Of a stretch of DNA of 19,820 bases, positions 7,089-15,455 are shown piece after piece (position 1 is the stretch's first letter; each line of letters opens with the position of its first letter). The stretch spans positions 1 through 19,820 of the forward strand of contig CAZZNQ010000076.1 of NCBI GenBank assembly GCA_964655775.1, written 5' to 3'. The translations under genes were made by a program, and so were the position numbers. This DNA comes from CAZZNQ01 sp964655775 (GTDB taxonomy: Bacteria > Planctomycetota > Brocadiia > SM23-32). The notes beneath the pieces were generated by a model, which had not been told where the DNA came from, did no database searches, and saw only the letters and a list, made by a program, of their open reading frames with translations.

Positions 7089-7121
7089 GCACAAAACCCC
7101 TCCCGATCTGTTCGGTGTAGC

Positions 7122-8372
7122 CTACGAGGCGATCCGGTAAATGTGCTCCGTCAGTGGACCGAATGTGTCCGTGAAGGTGCCGTTCGGCGCGGCCCTGAGA
7201 GTGCGGTTCTCGTCGATGACCTCGATGACGGTTCCGCCGGTCAGGCCGGGCACTGTGAACACGGCCGTGCCGCCACGGGGATCAATCGGGTCGAACTGCC
7301 CTTTGCTCTCCGCGTCCTCGCCCAGGTCGGCGTTCTGCGCGAAAACCCACAGGGCGCCGTCCGCCGTCCGCGTCGCCTTGAAGTGGCACTCGTAGCCTTC
7401 CTTCATGGACATACTGATGTCCGCCTCGGCACGGGGCGCCAGAATGGCCGGGGTCAGGCGGGTGATCTGGAGATTGATGCGCCTCATCTCCGCCTGCATC
7501 TCGGGTGTCGGTGCGAAGTCAGTGAACGTGGGTCGCCAGGCATGTGTGAAATAGGCGATGCCGGTGGTCCCTCGGATGATGGATCCCCAGACCTCAAAGC
7601 GCGTGTGCTTGGGCAGAACGTCCGGCTGTTTCTCGTAGGTCATCCAGCGGCTGCCCTTGTGCGTCTCGATGAACGTGTAGACCGGCTTCTGCGGACCGGC
7701 GTACTCGCGGAGCTGCTCGGTGCCGTAGGCCGGGTAGTTCAGGTGCGAGGCGTATCCGGACCCGTAGATGGGGTAGGTATCGAAGCCCGGCACGTCTATG
7801 CCCTTGAGCAATGCGGGGTAGAGCTTCTGCTGCATTTCGGCATCGTAACGGCTGCGCATCTGCCGCATGAAGTGGGCTGTGAACGTGCAGAAGACCGGGC
7901 GTGAAGTGTCCGCGGCCTTGATCATTCTGTAATGCTCCAGCAACTCCTCGGGGCTCTGGTGCCCGGGTGTCCAGATGCCCTGGTCGTTCTTACGCGGCAT
8001 GTCCGGCTCGTCGCCGTGGATCCAGGCGAGCAGACGCGGATCGCCGATCGCACCGCGCCCGAAGTTGCTGATGGCGTAGCCCCCCGCCTGACCGGCGGCG
8101 CGGCACATCTCGGTCGCATCGGCGCCCACGTTGCCGGCGTAGCTGTTGAAGCCCAGCCCCCGCAGTCTGGGATAGGAACTGGTCTTCTGAGCCCATGAGA
8201 AGATGGGGAAGAACGGTTCGCTGTTCACCTCCAGTCCCTGGTCCTGATTGACGGTGCGGACCGAGCGAATATCCGGAAGCCTATGGGGCGCCGACCGTCT
8301 TGATGCCGCGGAGACTGTCTGCATCGAAACCACGATGGCGACTACGGCCAATGTCAGTGCAAGCCTCATCAT
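7122..8372 (-). CDS. Secreted TIM-barrel glycoside-hydrolase-like protein
   Basis: A 416-residue protein with an N-terminal signal peptide (MMRLALTLAVVAIVVSMQTV, cleavage near residue 23), so it acts outside the cytoplasm. The body has beta/alpha-barrel character: LGFNSYAGN, then WIHGDEPD (about 116-123), PVFCTFTAHF, GFDTYPIYG, PVYTFIETHKG (Glu236) and GTTGIAYFTHAW. The Glu after Asp in GDEP and the Glu of FIETHKG are placed like the acid/base and nucleophile of clan GH-A enzymes, but no family can be assigned. The C-terminal 100 residues look like a beta-sandwich (ALWVFAQN ... VIEVIDENRTL). GGAGGAGG lies just upstream; ATG 8369, one codon later, is equally possible. It stands alone on this strand. 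Confidence 0.82.
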   Translation of the reverse strand: MMRLALTLAVVAIVVSMQTVSAASRRSAPHRLPDIRSVRTVNQDQGLEVNSEPFFPIFSWAQKTSSYPRLRGLGFNSYAGNVGADATEMCRAAGQAGGYAISNFGRGAIGDPRLLAWIHGDEPDMPRKNDQGIWTPGHQSPEELLEHYRMIKAADTSRPVFCTFTAHFMRQMRSRYDAEMQQKLYPALLKGIDVPGFDTYPIYGSGYASHLNYPAYGTEQLREYAGPQKPVYTFIETHKGSRWMTYEKQPDVLPKHTRFEVWGSIIRGTTGIAYFTHAWRPTFTDFAPTPEMQAEMRRINLQITRLTPAILAPRAEADISMSMKEGYECHFKATRTADGALWVFAQNADLGEDAESKGQFDPIDPRGGTAVFTVPGLTGGTVIEVIDENRTLRAAPNGTFTDTFGPLTEHIYRIAS

Positions 8373-8843
8373 CTTCCTCCTCCAGATTCGTGTGGTCGGA
8401 GTAAGGTCCGCAAAATGCTCGCGGCCCAACCGGCTGCGCGATCACGCCGACCTTGATGCCCCGGGCCAGGGCTTTTTCCCAGCTTCGGGCCGACGACAGT
8501 GTACCCGAAACAACCGGTTCTGGAAAGTCTCTTCGGGTCCTGCAAAGCGGGCGGTCGAGACGTCAGCGGCAAGCACACGTGGGCGCAACACGATGCACAG
8601 CGCGGACCGCGGGAGCTTTGCATTCCCGCGAGTGTGGGGTAAGATAGGGGGCGTCGCGGCGGCTGTCCCGGTCGATTCCAGCGCGGGCAGGATGATGCAG
8701 TCGGGGCCACGGCGCCTGAAGACCGACGGAAATGCTTGTTGCCAAAAGAGTTACAGCGGATGAGTTGCCCGCTTCTGAGCGGTTGGCGCCGGGCGGGACG
8801 GCGTCCGGTGGCCGCGACACGCGACGCAAAACGAAACGCGCGC
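8373..8843. other. Intergenic region between the hydrolase gene and the tRNA gene
   Basis: No credible coding frame; the open frames here are Arg/Ser/Pro-rich shadows. A perfect 7-bp inverted repeat CGCGGGA/TCCCGCG (8608-8630) overlaps the -35 of a possible plus-strand promoter (8618-8645). GCCC/GGGC followed by five T at about 8459-8477 is a weak terminator-like hairpin without an upstream gene to serve. Confidence 0.5.
8618..8645 (+). promoter_or_regulatory. Possible promoter upstream of tRNA-Ser
   Basis: TTGCAT, a 16-nt gap and TAAGAT. The start would be about 8652, some 190 nt before the tRNA; no closer promoter is evident. Confidence 0.28.
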
Positions 8844-8934
8844 GGAGAGGTGCCGGAGCGGACGAACGGGGCGGTTTCGAAAACCGCTGAGCCCCTCTGG
8901 GGCTCCCAGGGTTCGAATCCCTGCCTCTCCGCCA
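8844..8934 (+). tRNA. tRNA-Ser (anticodon CGA)
   Basis: A complete class II tRNA with encoded CCA. The acceptor GGAGAGG (8844-8850) pairs with CCTCTCC (8924-8930); discriminator G at 8931, CCA at 8932-8934. The anticodon arm GCGGT/ACCGC encloses TTCGAAA with anticodon CGA at 8878-8880, reading UCG. The long variable arm (around GAGCCCC/GGGGCTC) and the G discriminator are serine identity features. The T arm contains GGTTCGAATCC. Confidence 0.97.
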
Positions 8935-9009
8935 CCTGTATGTGCCGGCCGCCGGCAGGCGGAGGCCGGGTCTGGCTCTGGAAGTGTTGGTGCCGGGAGG
9001 CCAGTGACG

Positions 9010-11283
9010 ATGGTCGCCGAGGGAACAGGTGTCGAGGCCCTGCGTGACGAGGCGGCCGAGTTGGCGCTGCCACTGGACGTCGTCGCCTGGCTGGACGATC
9101 TGCTGCAGGAGGGGGAGAGGGTCCTCGGGTCGCTTCTGACCGATATCGGTCCGGGCGGCCATTTTCACGAGCAGTGGACGTTCCTCACCGACCGCAGGCT
9201 GTTGGTGGTGGCTCCCGACGAGCGCGACGGCAGCGTCGACGTGGCGTTCGAGATCGATCTCGAGCAGGTGCGCGGCGCGCGAGTCGAGAAATACGTCGGG
9301 GCCAGTTCGCTCGTCGTGTCCGACGACGAACGCGGCCACGAGGTGGCACGTTTCTCCATGGGCTCGCACCCCGAGGCATCGGCGATTGCGCATCAGCTCA
9401 GCGAGATGGTGCGCCTGCGCGAGGAGGGCGGGAGCCCGACCGACACCGTTCCTCCGCCTCCGACCCAGCTCAAGCACCGGTGCTCCAAGTGCGGCCGTGC
9501 GCTGCGGCGACGGGGCGAGATATGCCCCCATTGCATCGACCGACGCAAGATCATAGTGCGGCTGTTCTCGCTGCTGCTGCGTTACCGAAAGACGGCGTTC
9601 ATAGGTCTGTCGCTGACGCTGGTTCTTACCCTTCTGGAACTCGCGCCTCCCTATTTGACCAAGACGCTGGTGGACGACGTCATTACCGCCGGCAACCACG
9701 GCCTGATGCCGGTGGTGGTGGGGATGTTGGTCGGGGTGTACGTCGGCCGGGCGGGAATCATGGCATTCCGCGGTTACGTGATGTCGTGGTTGGGCAACAA
9801 GCTGCTGTTCGACATGCGCGTGCGCCTTTACGATCACATGCAGATCCTGCCGCTCTCCTACTACGACCAGAAGGAGACCGGCCGCATCATGGCTCGCGTC
9901 ACGCACGATCTGCACAGGATCCAGTTCTTCGTGACCGAGGGCTTCCAGGAGATACTGATCAGCTTCGTCACCGTGGTGATGATCGCGGCCATTCTGCTAC
10001 TGCTGGACTGGCGGCTGTTCTTCCTCGCGCTGGCGCCCGTGCCCATTATCGGCCTAAGCACGTTCATCTTCGGTCGCAAGGTGCACACGATCTACCATCG
10101 TTTGTGGCGTCGCGTCTCCGGCATCAGCGCGATACTGGCGGACACGATACCCGGTATACGCGTGGTGAAGTCCTTCGCCCAGGAGCGGCGGGAATCCAAG
10201 CGTTTCGCGGGCTACAGCGCTGAAGTGTTCGATCATCAAATGCGGGCGGTGGGCATCACGGCGGCGTTCTTCCCGTTCCTGAACCTGATGACGGGGCTCG
10301 GGTCGATCCTGATATTCAGTGTCGGCGGCTACATGGTCCTGAGCGACCAAACCACGCTCGGAGTGCTCATGGCGTTCACCGGGTATCTCTGGCGCCTCTA
10401 CATGCCCGTGCAGCGCCTGGGCTGGATCAACAACCGGCTGCAGCACTGCGTTACGTCCGCCGAGCGCGTGTTCGAGGTGATGGACAGCGAGCCGGAACCC
10501 GTCGAACACCACAGAGGCATAATGCTCAAGCCGGTTCAGGGCGCGGTGGAGTTCCGAGACGTGCGGTTCGCGTACGAGCCGGGCAAGTACGCTCTGGACG
10601 GGATCACGTTCAAGGTCGAGCCCGGCGAGATGATTGGGCTTGTGGGGCCGAGCGGCGCGGGCAAGTCGACGCTGGTGCAGCTCATCATGCGGTTCTACGA
10701 CATCGAGGACGGCCAGATCCTGATAGACGGTCACGACCTGCGGGAACTGGCCCTGCGCCCGTTCCGCGAACAGATCGGGGTGGTGCTGCAGCATGCCTAC
10801 CTCTTCCACGGCACCATCTGGCAGAACATCGCTTACGCGAACCCCCGCGCCAGCGCGGACGAGGTTATTGCGGCGGCCCGGGCAGCCAACGCGCACGAGT
10901 TCATCGTGAACTTCCCGGACGGATATGACACGATGGTGGGGGAGAGCGGGCAGACGCTCTCCGGCGGCGAGCGTCAGCGCGTCTCCATCGCCCGGGCGGT
11001 GCTCCGCAATCCCAGGATCCTCATCCTGGACGAGGCCACGGCATCGGTGGACACCGTGACCGAGAACATGATCCAGGAGGCCCTGGAGAAGCTGGTGCGC
11101 AATCGAACCACTTTCGCCATCGCCCATCGTCTGTCCACGCTACGCAAGGCCGACCGCCTGATGTGCCTGGACCGGGGCAAGCTGGTGGAGATGGGCACGC
11201 ACAAGGAACTGCTGGAGAGCGACGGCCTCTATGCAAGGCTGTGCCGGCTGCAGACTGATCTCTCGCGGATGCGCGCCGTCTGA
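9010..11283 (+). CDS. ABC exporter fused to an N-terminal PH-like domain and zinc ribbon
   Basis: A 757-residue half-transporter of the MsbA/multidrug-export type with an unusual front end. Residues about 1-140 are soluble and resemble a bacterial PH-like domain (HEQWTFLTDRRLLVV ... FSMGSHPEASAIAHQL). A four-Cys zinc ribbon follows (Cys158, 161, 172, 175: CSKCGRAL ... ICPHC). Residues about 185-470 hold the six-helix exporter domain (ELAPPYLTKTLVDD, LSYYDQKETGRIMARVTHD). The ATPase has Walker A GPSGAGKST (546-554), Q-loop Gln594, signature LSGGERQR from 650, Walker B ILILDE (Glu675) and H-loop His706. It presumably exports lipids or drugs as a homodimer. GGGAGG (8995-9000) is 9 nt before ATG 9010; GTG 9004 is possible but too close. 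The cargo is unknown. Confidence 0.94.
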   Translation: MVAEGTGVEALRDEAAELALPLDVVAWLDDLLQEGERVLGSLLTDIGPGGHFHEQWTFLTDRRLLVVAPDERDGSVDVAFEIDLEQVRGARVEKYVGASSLVVSDDERGHEVARFSMGSHPEASAIAHQLSEMVRLREEGGSPTDTVPPPPTQLKHRCSKCGRALRRRGEICPHCIDRRKIIVRLFSLLLRYRKTAFIGLSLTLVLTLLELAPPYLTKTLVDDVITAGNHGLMPVVVGMLVGVYVGRAGIMAFRGYVMSWLGNKLLFDMRVRLYDHMQILPLSYYDQKETGRIMARVTHDLHRIQFFVTEGFQEILISFVTVVMIAAILLLLDWRLFFLALAPVPIIGLSTFIFGRKVHTIYHRLWRRVSGISAILADTIPGIRVVKSFAQERRESKRFAGYSAEVFDHQMRAVGITAAFFPFLNLMTGLGSILIFSVGGYMVLSDQTTLGVLMAFTGYLWRLYMPVQRLGWINNRLQHCVTSAERVFEVMDSEPEPVEHHRGIMLKPVQGAVEFRDVRFAYEPGKYALDGITFKVEPGEMIGLVGPSGAGKSTLVQLIMRFYDIEDGQILIDGHDLRELALRPFREQIGVVLQHAYLFHGTIWQNIAYANPRASADEVIAAARAANAHEFIVNFPDGYDTMVGESGQTLSGGERQRVSIARAVLRNPRILILDEATASVDTVTENMIQEALEKLVRNRTTFAIAHRLSTLRKADRLMCLDRGKLVEMGTHKELLESDGLYARLCRLQTDLSRMRAV

Positions 11284-11359
11284 TGGCCGTTCCGACGACG
11301 CAGTTTGGCGCGGCGATCGAGAATTTGGATTCCATACTCCTTGACGGAGCTGAGTGACA

Positions 11360-13414
11360 ATGGTCTACCCGTCCGCCGGAGCTGTTCTGACGTTGCTTCT
11401 ATCGCTGGCCTGCGCATCGGTCTCCAACGCTACCGCGTTCCCCGGGCGAACGCTGCAGGAGGATCTGGAGGCAACCGAACTGAGAATCGTGGACGGCTAC
11501 GTCGGCCAGCGCCCGCGTCTGCTGTTCTCGGCGGAGGACCTGCCCCGGCTGCGGGAACGGGCAAAGGCTGCCCCTGAGAGATGGGCGCAGGTGGTGCGGC
11601 AGACGCGCAGTCTGAAGTCCTACGTGCCGGACATGGAGGAGGTGCGCACGGGAAGTAAGTACTGGCGCGCGCCGTACATGCTCAGTGGGGCGATCGTCTA
11701 CTCGGTGGACGGCGACGAGATCTGTCTGGACGCTACTGTCGAGTGGATGAAGGCCCACTGCCGTTCGGACGTGTGGGGGACCGGCTACCGCAGCAACGTC
11801 GATCTGCAGGCGTCGTGGTTCCTCTACTACATATCGCTCTGCTATGATATCCTTTACGATAAGATACCGCAGGCCGACCGGGAGATGATTCGCGATAGCC
11901 TCGCCGAGCATGCCGAAGCGATTTACGAGAGCCTTCAGCCGCCGCAGGACTACCGCTTCGACCAGAACCACACCTACATCCCGGCGTCGGCCTTGGCCAC
12001 GGCCGGCTACGCACTGATGGGGGAGACGCCGCGGGCGCACGAGTGGGCGCGGTTCGCCTACGCGCTGCTGCGCCGCTGCCGCTACGTTCTGGGTGAGGAC
12101 GGCTATTACTACGAGGGCTCCGGCTACTGGGCCTACGCCCTGCACTGGCACGAACGCTACGCGCGGATCCTGTCGCGCGCCACTGGCGAGGATGCCTTCG
12201 ATCTGCCCATCCTGCGCAAGAACTACCTTTACGCCCTGCACATCGCCCTCCCGGGCTCGCCGTTCCTCTACGACATCGGCGACACGGGCAAGGGCGCCCT
12301 GAGCCGGCCCGGGGGCTTCCGCATCAACCGTCTGACGATGCTCTACGGAATCGCCTCAGCGCTGAGGGACGGCAACTCGCAGGCTGCGGCCGATAGGTTC
12401 GCGGCGCTGGGCGATAACGCGGACGACCCGTCGATGTACTTCCTGCGGTACGATCCGACCGTCCCGTCGCCACCGCTGGCGGAGTTCGCCCCGTACCATC
12501 ACTTCACCGACCACGACGTGGTGTTCTGGCGGTCCGGTTGGGGGGCGGATGCGACCTGCTACATGTTCCGGTGCGGTCCGCCTCAGGGCCACCTCGCCGC
12601 GGAGAAGCTGAAGCATCTGGACGACTGGACCATGAACTCCGGGCACGTCCATCCGGATATCGGCGCGTTCTGGGTGTTCGCCAAAGGTCGCTATCTCGCC
12701 GTTGATACCGGCTACACGGCGTCCAAGCGCACCGACGACCACAACACACTCCTCGTTGACGGTGTAGGCCAGGGCGTCGACGGCTCCTACTGGGTTTACA
12801 GGGGATGGCCGTACGACGTGTTCGACCGAGTGCATGTCGAGAAGGTGCATCTGGGCCCCGAATACGGTTACGCCGCGGGTGATATGTCGGCCGCCTACCC
12901 GCAGGACGAGTTGGGTGAGCTGTCGATCAAGCGCCACATGGTTATGGCGGAGCGGTTCCTGCTGGTGGTGGACGACATAGACGCGGAACGGGCCCACACC
13001 TATTCATGGCTTGCCCACTCCGACTACCCGTTCGAGAAGGGCGACCGGACGTTCGTCTCGCAGGTTGGCGACGTGCGACTGGTCACGTACTCGCTCGCGC
13101 CCGAGGCGGTGGAGGCCGAGGTCGGCCCGACGATCGTGAAGCAAGGCAGCGCTCCCGGCCCCGGCGAGGACCAGCAGAGGGGCTATCAGCTCGTGCTAAA
13201 CGCAGCCGGGAAGCCGGGAAAGACGCGCATCGCGACGTTGCTGGTGCCCGTGGGCGAAGGCGAGACGCTCCCCCGCGTGGAGGCGAGTGCAGTCGAAGAC
13301 GACACCGTTGACGTCACGATCCGCTGGGATTCCGGAAAAGCGGAGAACGTCTCCCTGGACCTTGGCTGGTCTGCGGATTCGGGTGACCGCAGGAGTCCGG
13401 TCACCTGGCGCTGA
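11360..13414 (+). CDS. Secreted heparinase II/III-like polysaccharide lyase
   Basis: A 684-residue exported enzyme expected to cleave uronic-acid polysaccharides by beta-elimination. A signal peptide covers about residues 1-24. An alpha/alpha-toroid domain (about 50-370) contains DQNHTYIP (Asn203, His204) and EGSGYWAYALHWHERY (Tyr256). A beta-sandwich domain follows with SGHVHPDIGAF (His429, His431), LAVDTGY (Asp449) and DDHNTLLVDG (His461). This set lines up in order and spacing with the catalytic His/Tyr/His and zinc-binding His/Asp/His of Pedobacter heparinase II as I recall it. The substrate (heparin, alginate, other) cannot be told. GGAG at 11346-11349 is 10 nt before ATG 11360; GTG 11354 is an alternative. 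It follows the ABC exporter by 76 nt and precedes a DUF6785-like membrane protein. Confidence 0.92.
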   Translation: MVYPSAGAVLTLLLSLACASVSNATAFPGRTLQEDLEATELRIVDGYVGQRPRLLFSAEDLPRLRERAKAAPERWAQVVRQTRSLKSYVPDMEEVRTGSKYWRAPYMLSGAIVYSVDGDEICLDATVEWMKAHCRSDVWGTGYRSNVDLQASWFLYYISLCYDILYDKIPQADREMIRDSLAEHAEAIYESLQPPQDYRFDQNHTYIPASALATAGYALMGETPRAHEWARFAYALLRRCRYVLGEDGYYYEGSGYWAYALHWHERYARILSRATGEDAFDLPILRKNYLYALHIALPGSPFLYDIGDTGKGALSRPGGFRINRLTMLYGIASALRDGNSQAAADRFAALGDNADDPSMYFLRYDPTVPSPPLAEFAPYHHFTDHDVVFWRSGWGADATCYMFRCGPPQGHLAAEKLKHLDDWTMNSGHVHPDIGAFWVFAKGRYLAVDTGYTASKRTDDHNTLLVDGVGQGVDGSYWVYRGWPYDVFDRVHVEKVHLGPEYGYAAGDMSAAYPQDELGELSIKRHMVMAERFLLVVDDIDAERAHTYSWLAHSDYPFEKGDRTFVSQVGDVRLVTYSLAPEAVEAEVGPTIVKQGSAPGPGEDQQRGYQLVLNAAGKPGKTRIATLLVPVGEGETLPRVEASAVEDDTVDVTIRWDSGKAENVSLDLGWSADSGDRRSPVTWR

Positions 13415-13510
13415 GCCGGCCGAGGCGGCATATGTTGGCGGTGCCACGGTCGCTGTTGTAGTCTTGGGCTGACCTGTGTGTGAGGACGCAATCCTCTCAA
13501 GAGCTTGCCG

Positions 13511-15427
13511 ATGACGCTGAGAGCCTTCCTGATTGGTCTCATCGCCGTCGTTGCGTTGTGCCTGGTTGAGCCCTACACGTCGTTCAACAAGGGCTGGGGA
13601 TACCTTTCGAGTGAGCATTTTCCGGCCGGAGCGGTGTTTGTCCTGGTGGTGCTGACGCTCGCCGCGAACGCGCTCATCAAGATCATGAGGCGATCGGCGG
13701 CGTTCGACCGTGCGGAGCTGATGCTCGTCTGGATCATGCTGTTGGTCGCGTCGGCGGTACCCTCCGACGGGCTGATGAGTTTCTGGCCGTCGATGATGGC
13801 CGGGCCGGCCTATCTCGCCCGGCGGCCGGACATCCAATGGCGCGAGACGTCGCTGGCCGCCGCGCCGGAGGGCCTGCTGGTCACCAAAGACCCGAAGTCG
13901 CTGGCCGTGGAGCAGTTCTACGAAGGCCGGGGCGTCGAGGCGCGCGTGCCCTGGAGCCATTGGCTGCCACCGGCGCTGCGCTGGATGGTGTTTCTGACGT
14001 TCTTCTACCTGTCCGTCATATTCGTGTGCGCCGTACTGCGGCGACAATGGGTGGACGTGGAGCGCCTCCAGTTCCCCCTGGCGCGAGTTCCACTGGAGTT
14101 CACGGAAGGCAGTGCTGGGCCGGGCCTCCTCCCGAGCATCTTCGCCAACCGGGCATTTCTGTTCGGCTTCTTCGGCGCCGCCGGCTTCCGGTTGCTCCGC
14201 GCGCTGCCGTCCCTCCTGGGCGGGGACGCGGCATGGCAGATCGCGGTGCCGTTGCGCACGGTGTTCCAGGGAACGGCACTCGAAAACGCCTGGTTCGCCG
14301 ATTTCACGTTGTGGTGGATGCCGATAGGATTCGCCTACCTGGTGCCGGCGGACGTCTCGCTGAGCATCTGGTTTTTCTACCTGTTCGGCCGCTTCGAGCT
14401 GTTGGCGTGCCATTGGACGGGCTCCACGCTCGGCCGGGGAACCTGGAGTCCCCTGATGAGGTGGCAGCAGTGCGGCGCCTACCTGGTGTTCGCAGCCGGG
14501 ACCCTCTACATGGCGCGGCGTCACCTCGCCCAGGTGTTCCGGAAGGGGATCGGCAGAGGGCCGGACGTGGACGACTCCGCTGAGCCAATTCCTTACAAGC
14601 TGTCCGTCTGGGGATTCACTTTCTGCACCATCCTGGCCGTTGCGTGGTTTGTCTGGTACGGAATGTCGGTGTGGATTGCCGCGTTGCTCTTTGTCCTGTT
14701 CCTGGTGATTCAGGTGGTCCATGCGCGGATGGTGGCGCAGAGCGGCCTTTACACCACCTGGTTCATCTGGGAGCCGCCCGATTTCCTACACAGCCTGGCG
14801 GCGGGGCATGCGTTCAGCGGCGCGGGGGCGGTGGTGGCGAGCATGACCCGGCGGATCATCCTGCACCGCGCCCTTCTCGGGCCTGCTTCCATGGACGCGT
14901 TCCGCATCAGTGAGGTCTTCGCCAGACGCAAGCGCCTGCTGCTGGCGATCATGGTCGCGACGCTGTTCGTCGCCATCGGCGTGTCCTTTTGGTCCACGCT
15001 GCACTGGAACTACAGGGACGGGGCCGTGAACTGGGTGAGCCCGTGGCGCTCAACGGGCAACGCACAACAAGCGTTTGAGAGCGCTCACATGTTGCTGAAA
15101 CGTCCCGAGCAGGGAGCGGTGGAATGGGTGCCGTTCGGCCTTGGCGTGGTGCTCACGGGGGCGGTCATGTTCATGCGGGCGCGGTTCTACTGGTGGCCGA
15201 TTCACTCGATCGGAATCCTGGCGATGTCCAACTGGTCCGCCGACCGCATCTGGCTGCCGTTTCTGCTGGGCTGGCTGGTCAAGCAGGCGCTGCTGAAGTT
15301 CGGAAGCGGGCGCGCGCTCCGGCAAGGCCGGTTCTTCTTCATAGGGCTGGTGCTGGCGGAGGGTTTCATGAGCTGCGTCTCCACCATCGTGCGGACTGCC
15401 ACCGGTGGCACGTTCGGGGGGCTGTAA
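13511..15427 (+). CDS. Multi-pass membrane protein, DUF6785-like
   Basis: A 638-residue integral membrane protein of unknown function. About 10-12 hydrophobic segments are visible, for example residues 5-20, 38-55, 72-90, 155-175, 205-222, 275-300, 365-405 and several after 485. Hydrophilic loops lie at about 95-150 (LARRPDIQWRE ... VPWSHWLPPAL) and 415-470. The FNKGWGYLSSEHFPAGA start and the VDVERLQFPLARVPLEF stretch are what I recall from the DUF6785/DUF6784 proteins common in planctomycetes and lentisphaerae. They are often encoded near polysaccharide-degrading genes, which fits the preceding heparinase-like gene 96 nt upstream; a transport role is inference. ATG 13511 was chosen over TTG 13505; the only Shine-Dalgarno-like element is AAGAG at about 13499-13503. 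Confidence 0.8.
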   Translation: MTLRAFLIGLIAVVALCLVEPYTSFNKGWGYLSSEHFPAGAVFVLVVLTLAANALIKIMRRSAAFDRAELMLVWIMLLVASAVPSDGLMSFWPSMMAGPAYLARRPDIQWRETSLAAAPEGLLVTKDPKSLAVEQFYEGRGVEARVPWSHWLPPALRWMVFLTFFYLSVIFVCAVLRRQWVDVERLQFPLARVPLEFTEGSAGPGLLPSIFANRAFLFGFFGAAGFRLLRALPSLLGGDAAWQIAVPLRTVFQGTALENAWFADFTLWWMPIGFAYLVPADVSLSIWFFYLFGRFELLACHWTGSTLGRGTWSPLMRWQQCGAYLVFAAGTLYMARRHLAQVFRKGIGRGPDVDDSAEPIPYKLSVWGFTFCTILAVAWFVWYGMSVWIAALLFVLFLVIQVVHARMVAQSGLYTTWFIWEPPDFLHSLAAGHAFSGAGAVVASMTRRIILHRALLGPASMDAFRISEVFARRKRLLLAIMVATLFVAIGVSFWSTLHWNYRDGAVNWVSPWRSTGNAQQAFESAHMLLKRPEQGAVEWVPFGLGVVLTGAVMFMRARFYWWPIHSIGILAMSNWSADRIWLPFLLGWLVKQALLKFGSGRALRQGRFFFIGLVLAEGFMSCVSTIVRTATGGTFGGL

Positions 15428-15455
15428 CCGCAACGCCCACGCCGCTGTGCTGGGG

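Larger units (their letters stand above)
6708..7121. other. Intergenic region between the cold-shock gene and the hydrolase gene
   Basis: This gap of about 410 nt has no protein-like frame. It holds the cold-shock ribosome binding site, the candidate 6S RNA, a hairpin at 6972-6990 (GAGTCT/AGACTC), a hairpin at 7032-7044 (CGCT/AGCG) and the strong minus-strand promoter. Confidence 0.6.

Noticed and set aside
8945..8969. CCGGCC/GGCCGG hairpin after tRNA-Ser as a terminator
   Set aside because: No T-run follows; it may only be a GC-rich inverted repeat.
8563..9915. 450-codon open frame on the minus strand
   Set aside because: Crosses the tRNA gene and runs antisense to the ABC exporter; not protein-like.
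13196..14722. 508-codon open frame on the minus strand
   Set aside because: Antisense to the heparinase-like and DUF6785-like genes, with low-complexity Arg/His/Gln-rich composition and no recognisable motif.
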